Origin: Croceitalea rosinachiae
Lineage (GTDB): Bacteria > Bacteroidota > Bacteroidia > Flavobacteriales > Flavobacteriaceae
Length of the DNA stretch: 64,000 nucleotides
Direction of reading: 5' to 3'
Assembly (NCBI RefSeq): GCF_031846445.1
Contig: NZ_JAVRHR010000002.1
Location: 310,001-374,000, forward strand
Numbering within the stretch: position 1 is the stretch's first letter; every line of letters starts with the position of its first letter. The translations under genes were made by a program, and so were the position numbers. Below the pieces are notes generated by a model that ran no database searches, was not told where the DNA came from, and worked only from the letters and a program-made list of their open reading frames with translations. Positions 50,817-59,360 of the stretch are shown one piece after another.

Positions 50817-53219
50817 TTAAAATTTAAAATTATAGGTCAATGATGGCACAATACCAAATATGGATGTTCGTATGGCTTCATTTCTACCAGTATCCTGATT
50901 TTGTCTAAAATTGATAGAGGCCGCATTCATTCTATTATAGACATTATAAACACTAAATACCCATTCAGATTGAAAATTTCGGTTTTTGTTCTTTTTTGGT
51001 TGGAATGTGGCGGCAATATCCAATCTATGGTAATCTGGTAAACGAGTCTGATTACGGAGCCCGAAAAAAGGGATGACTAATCCTTGAAATTCAAATTGTC
51101 CTAAAGGATAATTGGTAGGTTGGCCGGTTTGAAAAATAAAGTTAGAGTTAAAACTCCAATTCTCATTAAGTTGATAATTTCCATAAAGTGCTATATCGTG
51201 CGTTTTGTCGAATGGTGTATTGTACCACTCTCCAAAATTAATACCTGGTTCTAAGTTTGGGCTACCATTATCCTCAATTTGCTCGCGCCCTGGTGTTCGC
51301 TGTTCAGATTTTGACAAGGTATAAGCCAACCAACCTTGAAAACGACCTTCGTTTTTTCTTAGTAAAAATTCTAACCCATAAGCTCTTGCCTTGCCATTTA
51401 AAATTACCTGTTCTATAGCATCATTCGCAATCAAATTTGCACCATCTATATAATCAATTCGATTCTGAATATCTTTATAAAATCCTTCCATCTCTAACGA
51501 ATATTCTCCATTATTGATATTTCTAAAATACCCTAATGCATATTGATCCAATAGCTGTGGCTCAATAAAAGGTCCGCTTGGAGTCCAAACATCTAGAGGT
51601 GTGGGAGAACTGGTGTTTGAAAGTAAGTGTAGGTATTGCGCCAATCTGGTATAACTTGCTTTTACGGAGTTATTGTCATTGATAGTGTAGGCCATAGATA
51701 CCCTTGGTTCTAAATTGGTAAAGGTTGAAAGATTAGAGCTTCTTCCTGGATTTATAGTATCTATAGGTGTTGCTTCTCGATATATTAATTGGAAAGGTTC
51801 AAATAAAACAGGCTGATCATTTTCATAGACAAATAGTTCATCTTGCCCCAATCTATTAAACATACTTACACGTAGCCCATAGTTAACGCTTAAATTATTT
51901 GTAATTTTTTGCTCGACATCTAAATAAACTGCCGCTTCATTTGCATATTTTTTAGTCAATTGGTCTTCTAAAATACCTGAGTCTTCGCGATTAGGTTTGA
52001 TTTTACCCGGATTAAAAACATAATAGATATTATTTAGTCCATAGTTAATCTGCAATTTGTCATTTAAATAATGTTTTAAGTCATACTTTAAATTAAAGTT
52101 TTGAATGCCTGAATCCCATTCAAAACCGACGAAATCTAGCTCTAGCCCATAGAAATAATCGGAATAAATAAGTGAAAGATTAGAGAAGAGCTTATCAGAA
52201 AAAAGATGATTCCACCTGAAATTACCAACGGCATTACCATAAACATTTACAAAACTATCATTGACGCTGAATAAATCACGGCCAAAATAGCCAGATAAAA
52301 AGATACTATTGTTTTCGTTGACCTTATGACTTATTTTGGTGTTTACATCATAGAAATACGCTTTGTTATTAATGTCAAAAAGCGGTAGAAAAAGGTGCGC
52401 ATATGATGCTCTGCCTCCAGCTAAGAAAGCAGTTTTATCTTTTATTATGGGACCTTCTACAAGCAATCTACTGGCAACGGCACCAATACCGCCAGTGACC
52501 TTGGTTTCTTTGCTATTTCCTTCTCGTTGAAAAATCTCCAATACTGAGGAAACACGTCCTCCGTATCTAGAAGGAATACCGCCTTTAAAAAGTTTGATAT
52601 CTTTAATCGCATCTGGGTTGAAAACAGAGAAAAAGCCAAATAAATGTGAAGAATTAAAAATGGTCGCTTCATCTAATAAGATTAAATTTTGATCTGCCGC
52701 ACCGCCTCTGACATTAAAACCTGATGAAGCTTCACCGGCACTGGTAACACCTGGTAACAGCAGCAATGATTTGATAACATCTGCTTCACCTAAAACAACT
52801 GGGATTTTTTTTATGGTTTGTACTTTTAAGGCGTTTACACTCATTTGGGGCTTTCTAATATCAACTCGTTCAATATCTTCAGTAACGACCACTTCCTCAA
52901 GAGCTTCGGCTTTTTCAACCATTTTAAAGTTTAGTTTTTTATCTGAATCAAGAAATAAGGATTGTTTAATATCAGTATATCCTAAATACGAAACCACTAG
53001 TTCATAATCACCTTTTGGAAGAGTAAGTGAGTAAAAACCATATTCATTAGTGGTGGTGCCAGTTTTTAATTCAGTGATTGCAACGGTAACCCCAATCATG
53101 GTTTCATTACTTACTACTTCACTGACTGTGCCACTAATAGTATAACGCTGTTGTGAGTAAGTAAGAAGTGATGAAAAAAGAATCATCACCATTAGAGGAG
53201 CTTTTACAACGATTTGCAT
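50817..53219 (-). CDS. TonB-dependent receptor with carboxypeptidase-regulatory domain, partner of a DUF4249 lipoprotein
   Basis: 800 residues. Signal peptide ends LLTYSQ. Residues about 24-110 form the carboxypeptidase-regulatory-like sandwich (YTISGTVSEVVSNETMIGV, LVVSYLGYTDI); the plug about 115-235 holds LEEVVVTEDIERVDIRKPQM, IKSLLLLPGVTSAGEASSGF, NVRGGAADQNLILLDEATIF and IKLFKGGIPSRYGGRVSSVL; a barrel follows, ending GIVPSLTYNFKF. It is the second gene after a DUF4249 lipoprotein (67 bp gap), an arrangement that recurs in the phylum and is thought to act like the SusC/SusD pair. The substrate is unknown. Confidence 0.93.
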   Translation of the reverse strand: MQIVVKAPLMVMILFSSLLTYSQQRYTISGTVSEVVSNETMIGVTVAITELKTGTTTNEYGFYSLTLPKGDYELVVSYLGYTDIKQSLFLDSDKKLNFKMVEKAEALEEVVVTEDIERVDIRKPQMSVNALKVQTIKKIPVVLGEADVIKSLLLLPGVTSAGEASSGFNVRGGAADQNLILLDEATIFNSSHLFGFFSVFNPDAIKDIKLFKGGIPSRYGGRVSSVLEIFQREGNSKETKVTGGIGAVASRLLVEGPIIKDKTAFLAGGRASYAHLFLPLFDINNKAYFYDVNTKISHKVNENNSIFLSGYFGRDLFSVNDSFVNVYGNAVGNFRWNHLFSDKLFSNLSLIYSDYFYGLELDFVGFEWDSGIQNFNLKYDLKHYLNDKLQINYGLNNIYYVFNPGKIKPNREDSGILEDQLTKKYANEAAVYLDVEQKITNNLSVNYGLRVSMFNRLGQDELFVYENDQPVLFEPFQLIYREATPIDTINPGRSSNLSTFTNLEPRVSMAYTINDNNSVKASYTRLAQYLHLLSNTSSPTPLDVWTPSGPFIEPQLLDQYALGYFRNINNGEYSLEMEGFYKDIQNRIDYIDGANLIANDAIEQVILNGKARAYGLEFLLRKNEGRFQGWLAYTLSKSEQRTPGREQIEDNGSPNLEPGINFGEWYNTPFDKTHDIALYGNYQLNENWSFNSNFIFQTGQPTNYPLGQFEFQGLVIPFFGLRNQTRLPDYHRLDIAATFQPKKNKNRNFQSEWVFSVYNVYNRMNAASINFRQNQDTGRNEAIRTSIFGIVPSLTYNFKF

Positions 53220-53286
53220 TTTTTTGGATTTCTGATTATAGCAAGACTTTTAAGTGTTACACGTATAGTTTTTTTATTAAAACCAG

Positions 53287-54120
53287 TTATTCAATGGTTA
53301 AAGTTGCTATGTCAAATTCACTTATAGAAAAATAACCAAATGCAAAATTCTCAGGATTGGTCGTATTAATAATATTTCCTCTCACAGTGGAAGGGATGGT
53401 ACTAAACGGTCCGCCGCCACCATCACCTGATTGGACCAGGACCTGGTCAACATAGTTGGCAAATTTTTTATCTATTCCCAATAGTGTAACAGTTAATAAA
53501 TCACCAGGCTCCACATCTTCATAAAAGTATGAGAAATTGAGATTACTGTTTTGATAAAACTCGTCATCAGTTACTAGATAATTTTCAAAACCAAAGGAAA
53601 ATAAATAATAATTCCGTTCATTAGGTATATCTGTAAAATTTACCCTTACTTCAGTTTCTGTTTCTTGATCAAATAAAAAGCCGTCACCCTGTTCTACACT
53701 TACAAGATTGCCGGTTTTTATGAGTTGCTCTGTAGCTATATAAATTTCACCATTATAAATTATCCGTAATGTATATAGTTTATTGAACTCTAAGTTTGGG
53801 AAACCATCTCTAAAAATACCGGGCTCAATTTCAGAAAGTGAAAATACTTCGCCGGTTGTGTCATCAATTATTTGTACCGTGGCATTTTCGGCTGCGGGTA
53901 CCTGCTGTTCTAAGAAAGGTGCGGTAAGTGTCAGTTTTATTTGACCTATGGTAATGGGGTCACCAGCATTCTCATTATATCCAATAAGTGCATCGATAGC
54001 CAATTGTGTTCTAGAAACGGGCAAGTCCACATCGATTGCCTCTTCACAAGAAGTAAAACTCAGAAAAGCTAAAAAAATAAAAAGACAATTCCTTTTCAAG
54101 TAGCCTAAGATAATTCTCAA
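53287..54120 (-). CDS. DUF4249 lipoprotein
   Basis: 277 residues. The leader ends in a lipobox (FLSFTSC, Cys25 area) followed by EEAIDVDLPVSRTQLAIDAL, the usual opening of DUF4249 proteins (two acidic residues then P-x-x-x-x-x-L-V/A-I). The first half is beta-rich with ENATVQIIDDTTGEVFSLSE, and the second half has YYLFSFGFENYLVTDDEFY. Family members sit beside TonB receptors, probably capping them at the surface. It is the first gene of the pair with 50817-53219. Confidence 0.9.
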   Translation of the reverse strand: MRIILGYLKRNCLFIFLAFLSFTSCEEAIDVDLPVSRTQLAIDALIGYNENAGDPITIGQIKLTLTAPFLEQQVPAAENATVQIIDDTTGEVFSLSEIEPGIFRDGFPNLEFNKLYTLRIIYNGEIYIATEQLIKTGNLVSVEQGDGFLFDQETETEVRVNFTDIPNERNYYLFSFGFENYLVTDDEFYQNSNLNFSYFYEDVEPGDLLTVTLLGIDKKFANYVDQVLVQSGDGGGGPFSTIPSTVRGNIINTTNPENFAFGYFSISEFDIATLTIE

Positions 54121-54180
54121 AAATAAAGAATGATCATCGATTGTACCTTACCATTAACAATTTCTTAATCGCCACTTCAA

Positions 54181-56388
54181 TCAAATTTGGGCTAAAATTG
54201 CATTTAACGTTTCGCTTGGTCTCATAGCAACGGATGCTTTTTCGGCGTCTGGCAAATAATAACCACCGATATCAACGGCCTTGCCTTGTGCCTCAATCAA
54301 CTCTTTTGAAATTAGCGCTTCTTTTTCTGTAAGGGTTTTGGCAATAGGAGAGAAAGTTTTTTTTAAATCTGAATCTTCATTTTGTAACGCCAATTCTTGC
54401 GCCCAATACAAAGCTAAATAAAAATGACTTCCGCGAGTATCCAATTCATTTACCTTACGTGACGGAGACTTGTCATTGTCCAAAAATTGCTCAGTAGCAT
54501 TGTCTAGAGCTTCTGCTAACACACGAGCTTTTATATTATCGTATTTTTCACCGCAATATTCTAAAGAGACACCTAATGCCATAAACTCACCAAGCGAGTC
54601 CCATCGAAGATGCCCTTCTTCTAAAAACTGTTCTACATGCTTTGGAGCTGAGCCTCCTGCGCCTGTTTCAAAAAGGCCTCCACCATTCATCAAAGGAACT
54701 ATCGATAGCATTTTTGCACTTGTGCCAACTTCAAGAATAGGGAACAGATCAGTCAGGTAATCTCTTAGAACATTACCAGAAACAGAAATAGTATCTTGTC
54801 CATCTTTAATTCTTTTTAATGTAAAATGGGTTGCTTTTATTGGTGATAAGATATGAATTTCCAAATCTGAGATGTCATGGTTCGGAAGGTATTGGTTCAC
54901 CTTTTTGATCAATTCGATATCATGTGCCCTTTCTTCATCTAACCAAAAAACTGCTGGTACATTAGTTGCTCTTGCCCTCGAAACAGCAAGTTTTACCCAA
55001 TCTTGAATTGGCGCATCTTTAACCTGGCACATTCTCCAAATATCACCTTTGTCTACTTTATGTTCTAAAATCACATTTTTATTGGCATCAACTACCTGAA
55101 CAATACCTTTTTGAGTTATTTCAAAAGTTTTATCATGCGATCCATACTCCTCTGCTTTTTGCGCCATTAAGCCTACATTAGGTACAGTGCCCATCGTAGT
55201 TGGGTCAAAAGCACCATTTTCTTTGCAAAAATCAATGGTGGCTTCATATATACCTGCATAACTACTATCAGGAATAATTGCCTTTGTATCTTGTAATTTT
55301 CCCTCAAAATCCCACATTTTACCCGAATTACGTATCATTGCAGGCATCGAGGCGTCTATAATTATATCACTAGGTACATGTAGGTTGGTAATACCTCTGT
55401 CAGAATTTACCATAGCCAAATCTGGACCATCTTCTATTGTTTTCTGAATGGCAGATTTTATTTCGTGAGCTTGTGGAATATTTTCTAGTTTTTCTATTAA
55501 ACTTTCTAAACCATTATTTGGGTTTATTCCAATTTCTTTAAAAGCTTGGCCATATTTTGTGAAAATATCTTTAAAATACGCTTCTAATGCATGGCCAAAA
55601 ATGATGGGATCAGAAACTTTCATCATAGTTGCCTTCATGTGTAATGAAAGCAATAGGTCTTTTTCTTTGGCATCAGTAATTTCTTTGTTTAAAAAATTGA
55701 CTAATGCTGTTTTACTCATAACAGTAGCATCTACAATTTCTCCCTGCTGTAATTGGATACCACTTTTCAAAATAGTTTCACCACTAGTAGATTTATGAAC
55801 GATACTTACTTCAGTAGCAGTTACTGTAGTCAACGACTTTTCATTAGACCTAAAATCGCCAGCTTTCATCGTTGCGACATGGGTTTTTGAATCGGAAGAC
55901 CATTCACCCATTTTATGTGGGTTCTTTTTCGCGTAATTTTTAACCGCTTTTGGAGCTCTTCTATCTGAATTTCCTTCGCGCAATACCGGATTCACTGCGC
56001 TGCCTTTGATTTTATCGTAGCGGTTTCTAATTTCTTTTTGTGCATCATCTTTTGGATCCGATGGATAATCTGGTAATGTATAACCCTTACCCTGTAATTC
56101 TTCAATCGCCTCTGTTAATTGTGGTATTGAAGCACTTATGTTAGGTAGTTTGATAATATTGGCTTCTGAATCTTTTGCAATATCACCTAATTCTTGAAGA
56201 TCATTTGGAATGCGTTGATCTTCTTCTAAAAAATCAGGAAATGTAGCAATGATACGACCTGCCAACGAAATATCTTTGGTTTCAATAGAAATATTAGCTG
56301 TTTTCGTGAATGCTTTTACAATAGGAAGAAAAGATTGGGTTGCCAATGCCGGAGCTTCATCGGTCTTGGTATATCGTATTTTTGCCAT
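54181..56388 (-). CDS. icd: NADP-dependent isocitrate dehydrogenase, monomeric type
   Basis: 735 residues. Oxidises isocitrate to 2-oxoglutarate and CO2, making NADPH. The large single-chain form is recognised by its N terminus (MAKIRYTKTDEAPALATQSF), LPNISASIPQLTEAIEELQ, GKGYTLPDYP, GNSDRRAPKAVKNYAKKNPH, and the NADP region FETGAGGSAPKHVEQFLEEG. It is unrelated in sequence length to the common 400-residue dimeric enzyme. A good -7 box precedes it. It lies alone; the 629 bp upstream (56389-57017) hold no firm gene. Confidence 0.97.
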   Translation of the reverse strand: MAKIRYTKTDEAPALATQSFLPIVKAFTKTANISIETKDISLAGRIIATFPDFLEEDQRIPNDLQELGDIAKDSEANIIKLPNISASIPQLTEAIEELQGKGYTLPDYPSDPKDDAQKEIRNRYDKIKGSAVNPVLREGNSDRRAPKAVKNYAKKNPHKMGEWSSDSKTHVATMKAGDFRSNEKSLTTVTATEVSIVHKSTSGETILKSGIQLQQGEIVDATVMSKTALVNFLNKEITDAKEKDLLLSLHMKATMMKVSDPIIFGHALEAYFKDIFTKYGQAFKEIGINPNNGLESLIEKLENIPQAHEIKSAIQKTIEDGPDLAMVNSDRGITNLHVPSDIIIDASMPAMIRNSGKMWDFEGKLQDTKAIIPDSSYAGIYEATIDFCKENGAFDPTTMGTVPNVGLMAQKAEEYGSHDKTFEITQKGIVQVVDANKNVILEHKVDKGDIWRMCQVKDAPIQDWVKLAVSRARATNVPAVFWLDEERAHDIELIKKVNQYLPNHDISDLEIHILSPIKATHFTLKRIKDGQDTISVSGNVLRDYLTDLFPILEVGTSAKMLSIVPLMNGGGLFETGAGGSAPKHVEQFLEEGHLRWDSLGEFMALGVSLEYCGEKYDNIKARVLAEALDNATEQFLDNDKSPSRKVNELDTRGSHFYLALYWAQELALQNEDSDLKKTFSPIAKTLTEKEALISKELIEAQGKAVDIGGYYLPDAEKASVAMRPSETLNAILAQI

Positions 56389-56410
56389 TTAAGTGAAAAT
56401 TTTAGCGGTG

Positions 56411-56418
56411 CAAATATA
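56411..56418 (-). promoter_or_regulatory. -7 box of icd
   Basis: On the - strand TATATTTG (56418-56411) matches TAnnTTTG and lies 22 nt before the icd ATG. A TTG at the expected distance is not evident. Confidence 0.55.
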
Positions 56419-56493
56419 CGATTTTAAGCTTGTCGTGAATGAGATAAAATAGGGAATCTGGTATAAAGCGAAAGAAGATTTTGTTAAAAAGAC

Positions 56494-56533
56494 AAAAGCC
56501 ATATCACCGTTCAAGTACATTGATATGGCTTTT
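56494..56533. terminator. Orphan bidirectional terminator
   Basis: Perfect 13-bp stem AAAAGCCATATCA (56494-56506) / TGATATGGCTTTT (56521-56533), 14-nt loop, with A/T runs outside. No annotated gene ends next to it on either strand: icd starts at 56388 going away, and rplS has its own terminator at 56970. Confidence 0.8.
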
Positions 56534-56969
56534 TAGAAATTTTGCACGGACTTTAAACTTTGTGTTACCACTTGGTTTCGGCCTTGGGCCACATCCATCG
56601 CAATATTTCAACGTTTAGGTAGATTCAATGTTCTTAATTTTTCAATCAAACAACTTGAATAAACTTGGTTATTGTTCTTTACATCTTGTCAGAATAAAAA
56701 ATTGCTCTCTTACCCGCACACAACATGCATCATCATCACTATACCTAAGCATTGGTGATTTTGAGTTTACTTTTTGATTAGTAGTGCTACCATCTAAAAA
56801 TAATTTGAACAATATTCTAAAGAACGTCAACTTCAAAAAAAGCTAGAATAAGATTGCTCTTGTTCTTTCTTCTGATATAAAAATAGTATTATATTTGAAA
56901 ATCGCAATGACCACAACTGATTTATAATCAACAATTTATGAACCTATGTTATCAACAATTGTTCATAAA

Positions 56970-56997
56970 AAAACACCTGTTGAATAACAGGTGTTTT
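56970..56997 (-). terminator. Terminator of rplS
   Basis: Perfect 12-bp stem AAAACACCTGTT (56970-56981) / AACAGGTGTTTT (56986-56997), loop GAAT. The long T-run lies on the - strand side, directly downstream of rplS (stop at 57018). Confidence 0.9.
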
Positions 56998-57017
56998 AAA
57001 ATACATATTTTCCTAGT

Positions 57018-57368
57018 TTAAGAGCGTACCTCTTTGATACGGGCTTTCTTACCGGTCAAACCTCTAAAATAGAAGATTCTTGATCTGCGGACTTTACCTT
57101 TCTTGTTGATTTCAATTTTTTGGAGTGCTGGCATATTGATAGGGAAAATACGTTCCACACCGACAGTACCTGACATTTTTCTTATTGTAAAAGTTTCGGT
57201 TGAACCACTTCCACGACGTTGTATTACCACTCCTTTAAAGAACTGCGTACGTGTCTTTTCACCTTCTTTAATTTCGTAATAAACCGTCACGGTATCACCA
57301 GATGAGAATTGTGGAAATTCTTTTTTTGAAACGAACTCGTCTTCTACAAACTTTATTAAAGATTCCAT
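57018..57368 (-). CDS. rplS: 50S ribosomal protein L19
   Basis: 116 residues from ATG 57368 (MESLIKFVEDEF); a frame extension to 57404 adds twelve atypical residues and is rejected. Typical L19 segments: FPQFSSGDTVTVYYEIKEG, KTRTQFFKGVVIQRRGSGS, TFTIRKMSGTVGVERIFPI and RRSRIFYFRGLTGKKARI. It lies at the contact between the two subunits. trmD is upstream on the same strand, as in many bacteria, but a promoter between them gives L19 its own start. Confidence 0.98.
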   Translation of the reverse strand: MESLIKFVEDEFVSKKEFPQFSSGDTVTVYYEIKEGEKTRTQFFKGVVIQRRGSGSTETFTIRKMSGTVGVERIFPINMPALQKIEINKKGKVRRSRIFYFRGLTGKKARIKEVRS

Positions 57369-57440
57369 TTTATTTCTATTTATGGATTTCTTTAAAACCA
57401 ACATACACGTATTTCGTCAGAGGTTGACTTTAATGGTTTG

Positions 57441-57470
57441 CAAAATTAATTGCTTTTTTTATACCTGCAA
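57441..57470 (-). promoter_or_regulatory. Promoter of rplS
   Basis: Read on the - strand: TTG (57470-57468), 19-bp spacer, TAATTTTG (57448-57441). The expected transcript start leaves a leader of about 65 nt before the L19 ATG, space enough for autogenous control. Confidence 0.65.
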
Positions 57471-57503
57471 GTGGTTTTTTGAATTTTTTAATCTATTTTA
57501 AAG

Positions 57504-58178
57504 CTACTTCAAAAGATCAGGTCTTCTTTTTTTTGTTCTCTTTAAGGCTTCGTCTTCACGCCATTTTTCAATTTTTGGAAAATTACCGCTCAGAAGTACT
57601 TCGGGCACTTGCATGCCTTTATATTCAGACGGCCTAGTATAGACAGGGGGGGCTAGCATATTATCTTGAAAAGTATCTGTTAGGGCAGAGGTTTCATCAT
57701 TCAATACGCCTGGAATCAATCGAATTATTGAATCTGCCAATACTGCGGCAGCCAGTTCACCACCAGAGAGCACATAATCACCAATGGAAATTTCTTTTGT
57801 AATGAATTTATCCCGCACGCGTTGGTCAACTCCTTTATAATGCCCACAGAGTAAAATGAGATTTCCTTTGAGTGACAAGCGGTTTGAAATTGATTGATTA
57901 AGGGTTTCCCCATCTGGAGTCAAATAAATGATTTCATCGTAGTCCCTCTCTTTTTTTAATCCCGATAGGCACTTTTCTATAGGTTCAATCATTAAAACCA
58001 TACCTGCTCCTCCACCAAATTGATAATCGTCTACTTGATTGTAATTGCCTATTGAAAAGTCGCGAAGATTATGCAAGTGAACTTCCACCAAGCCTTTTTC
58101 AATTGCCCGTTTTAATATAGACGCTTCAAATGGACTTTTCAGTAGTTCTGGTAAAACAGTAATGATATCTATTCGCAT
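57504..58178 (-). CDS. trmD: tRNA (guanine-37-N1) methyltransferase
   Basis: 224 residues. Methylates G37 next to the anticodon, preventing frameshifts. SPOUT fold with deep knot: FGGGAGMVLMIEP, LLCGHYKGVDQRV and SIGDYVLSGGELAAAVLAD are the SAM and tRNA-binding signatures, and LAPPVYTRPSEYKG follows. The start (MRIDIITVLPELL) is the standard one. A GNAT gene lies 33 nt upstream and rplS downstream. Confidence 0.98.
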   Translation of the reverse strand: MRIDIITVLPELLKSPFEASILKRAIEKGLVEVHLHNLRDFSIGNYNQVDDYQFGGGAGMVLMIEPIEKCLSGLKKERDYDEIIYLTPDGETLNQSISNRLSLKGNLILLCGHYKGVDQRVRDKFITKEISIGDYVLSGGELAAAVLADSIIRLIPGVLNDETSALTDTFQDNMLAPPVYTRPSEYKGMQVPEVLLSGNFPKIEKWREDEALKRTKKRRPDLLK

Positions 58179-58211
58179 TTAAATTGGCTTGTGATGAACA
58201 AAAGTAATTGA

Positions 58212-58664
58212 TTATTTACTCTTTGATGTTTTCCAGAAGTAATGCAAAAAATCTACATCTTTTTCCCAATTAAGCTTTTGGTACAAATTTTGGGCAGGGT
58301 TTTCTTTTGCTGTTTCTAATGCTAACCCTTTATAATTCATTGCTATGCAATGACTTTTAGCTTTTTTGAGCAATTTCTCTCCAATTCCTTTTCCTCTAAA
58401 TTTATCTGTAACGTACAAATCGTTCAAAATATAAAAGGGCTCAAGAGATACGGACGAAAAAGTAGCATACAGTTGCACAAAGCCTACGGCAGTATTAGAA
58501 TCATACGCTAAAAAAATAACCGATTCATTTTTTGCAATACGATTGACCAAAAAAGATTTTGCAGCATTTAAATCAGAAACCTGCTCATAAAAAACGCGAT
58601 ACGCATCAAAAAGGGGAATTAAGGCTTCTAGGTGCTCATGCCCAGCTCTTACTACCTTTAACAT
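58212..58664 (-). CDS. GNAT-family N-acetyltransferase
   Basis: 150 residues, single GNAT domain. The acetyl-CoA loop is seen in YVTDKFRGKGIGEKLLKKAK (the R-x-x-G-x-G/A motif), with AVGFVQLYATFSSVSLEPFY before it and LALETAKENPAQNLYQKLNW after. The substrate cannot be predicted. It lies 5 nt after the coiled-coil membrane protein gene and 33 nt before trmD, so it is probably part of a short operon. Confidence 0.9.
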   Translation of the reverse strand: MLKVVRAGHEHLEALIPLFDAYRVFYEQVSDLNAAKSFLVNRIAKNESVIFLAYDSNTAVGFVQLYATFSSVSLEPFYILNDLYVTDKFRGKGIGEKLLKKAKSHCIAMNYKGLALETAKENPAQNLYQKLNWEKDVDFLHYFWKTSKSK

Positions 58665-58669
58665 ATTGC

Positions 58670-59269
58670 TTAAACTCCTTTCTTCTTATTTATTTCATCT
58701 TGTAGTTTACGGCTTATTTTTTGTTCTCTTTCCAAAGCTCTTCTTCGATGTTCTTCAAATTCTCCTTCAACATCTGATAGAGCTAGTTTTGCTTGCTGAG
58801 TTAACGTATTACTGTTCTTGAATTTGTAAATAAACAAGATTAAAAAAATCAAAAGCCCAAAAATGATACACCATACAATTAGTTTATAGGTGCCTTTAGA
58901 AACCATTATCCCAAAGAAAGACATACTATCTTTTTCAGCAGTAAGCTCAGTCAAATTCTTAGTGGTCTGCTCTAATTTGGTATTTAAAGAACTCAGAGTG
59001 GTTTCATGATCAGCAATAGTCGCTTGTAGTTCTGAAATGTTGTCATTTGCGGCACTAATAGTATCCAGAATGTTTTTTTGAAAAGCCTCTAATTCCAGCA
59101 AACGCACAACTTCATATCTTTTTCCTCCTTGTCTGTAATTTGTGGATTTTCTTACCAAGGTTTCAAATTGACCTTTAATGGTAGTATTATCTGACCTTTC
59201 TTCTTCTTGGGCATTAGATAGATTGAAACACAAAAGTGCACAACCCAAAAGCAGTATAAAGTTTTTCAT
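58670..59269 (-). CDS. Membrane protein with signal sequence and coiled coil, unknown function
   Basis: 199 residues from ATG 59269 (a start three codons earlier is possible). A signal peptide (MKNFILLLGCALLCFNLSNAQ) precedes a periplasmic coiled coil (about 50-118: LQATIADHETTLSSLNTKLE), one membrane helix (about 130-152, LIVWCIIFGLLIFLILFIYK) and a charged helical cytoplasmic tail (about 155-199). Relatives in Flavobacteriia next to trmD are sometimes misnamed tRNA methyltransferase. It may be an envelope structural or scaffold protein; no enzyme motif is visible. Confidence 0.82.
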   Translation of the reverse strand: MKNFILLLGCALLCFNLSNAQEEERSDNTTIKGQFETLVRKSTNYRQGGKRYEVVRLLELEAFQKNILDTISAANDNISELQATIADHETTLSSLNTKLEQTTKNLTELTAEKDSMSFFGIMVSKGTYKLIVWCIIFGLLIFLILFIYKFKNSNTLTQQAKLALSDVEGEFEEHRRRALEREQKISRKLQDEINKKKGV

Positions 59270-59360
59270 AGGTTCCATTCTTAAAAATTAAATCGATTTA
59301 GAGCATAACGAAGTTACATCAATAATGATAATCACCAAAAAGTTACTTTTTCTAAATATT

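Larger units (their letters stand above)
56389..57017. other. Gene-poor intergenic stretch between icd and rplS
   Basis: 629 bp, the longest stretch here without a supported gene. It holds the icd -7 box (56411-56418), a 13-bp-stem hairpin terminator (56494-56533), a 21-codon reading frame on the - strand ending exactly at that hairpin (MDVAQGRNQVVTQSLKSVQN, then F; about 56533-56598), a + strand -7 box TATATTTG (56890-56897) with no gene behind it, a TATGAAC/GTTCATA inverted repeat (56937-56943 and 56961-56967), and the rplS terminator (56970-56997). It may be a decayed gene plus a small RNA, but neither is proven. Confidence 0.45.

Noticed and set aside
56533..56598. 21-codon - strand frame as a functional small gene
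   Set aside because: No promoter or ribosome site is visible and it is closed just upstream by a stop; kept only as a possible remnant in the findings.
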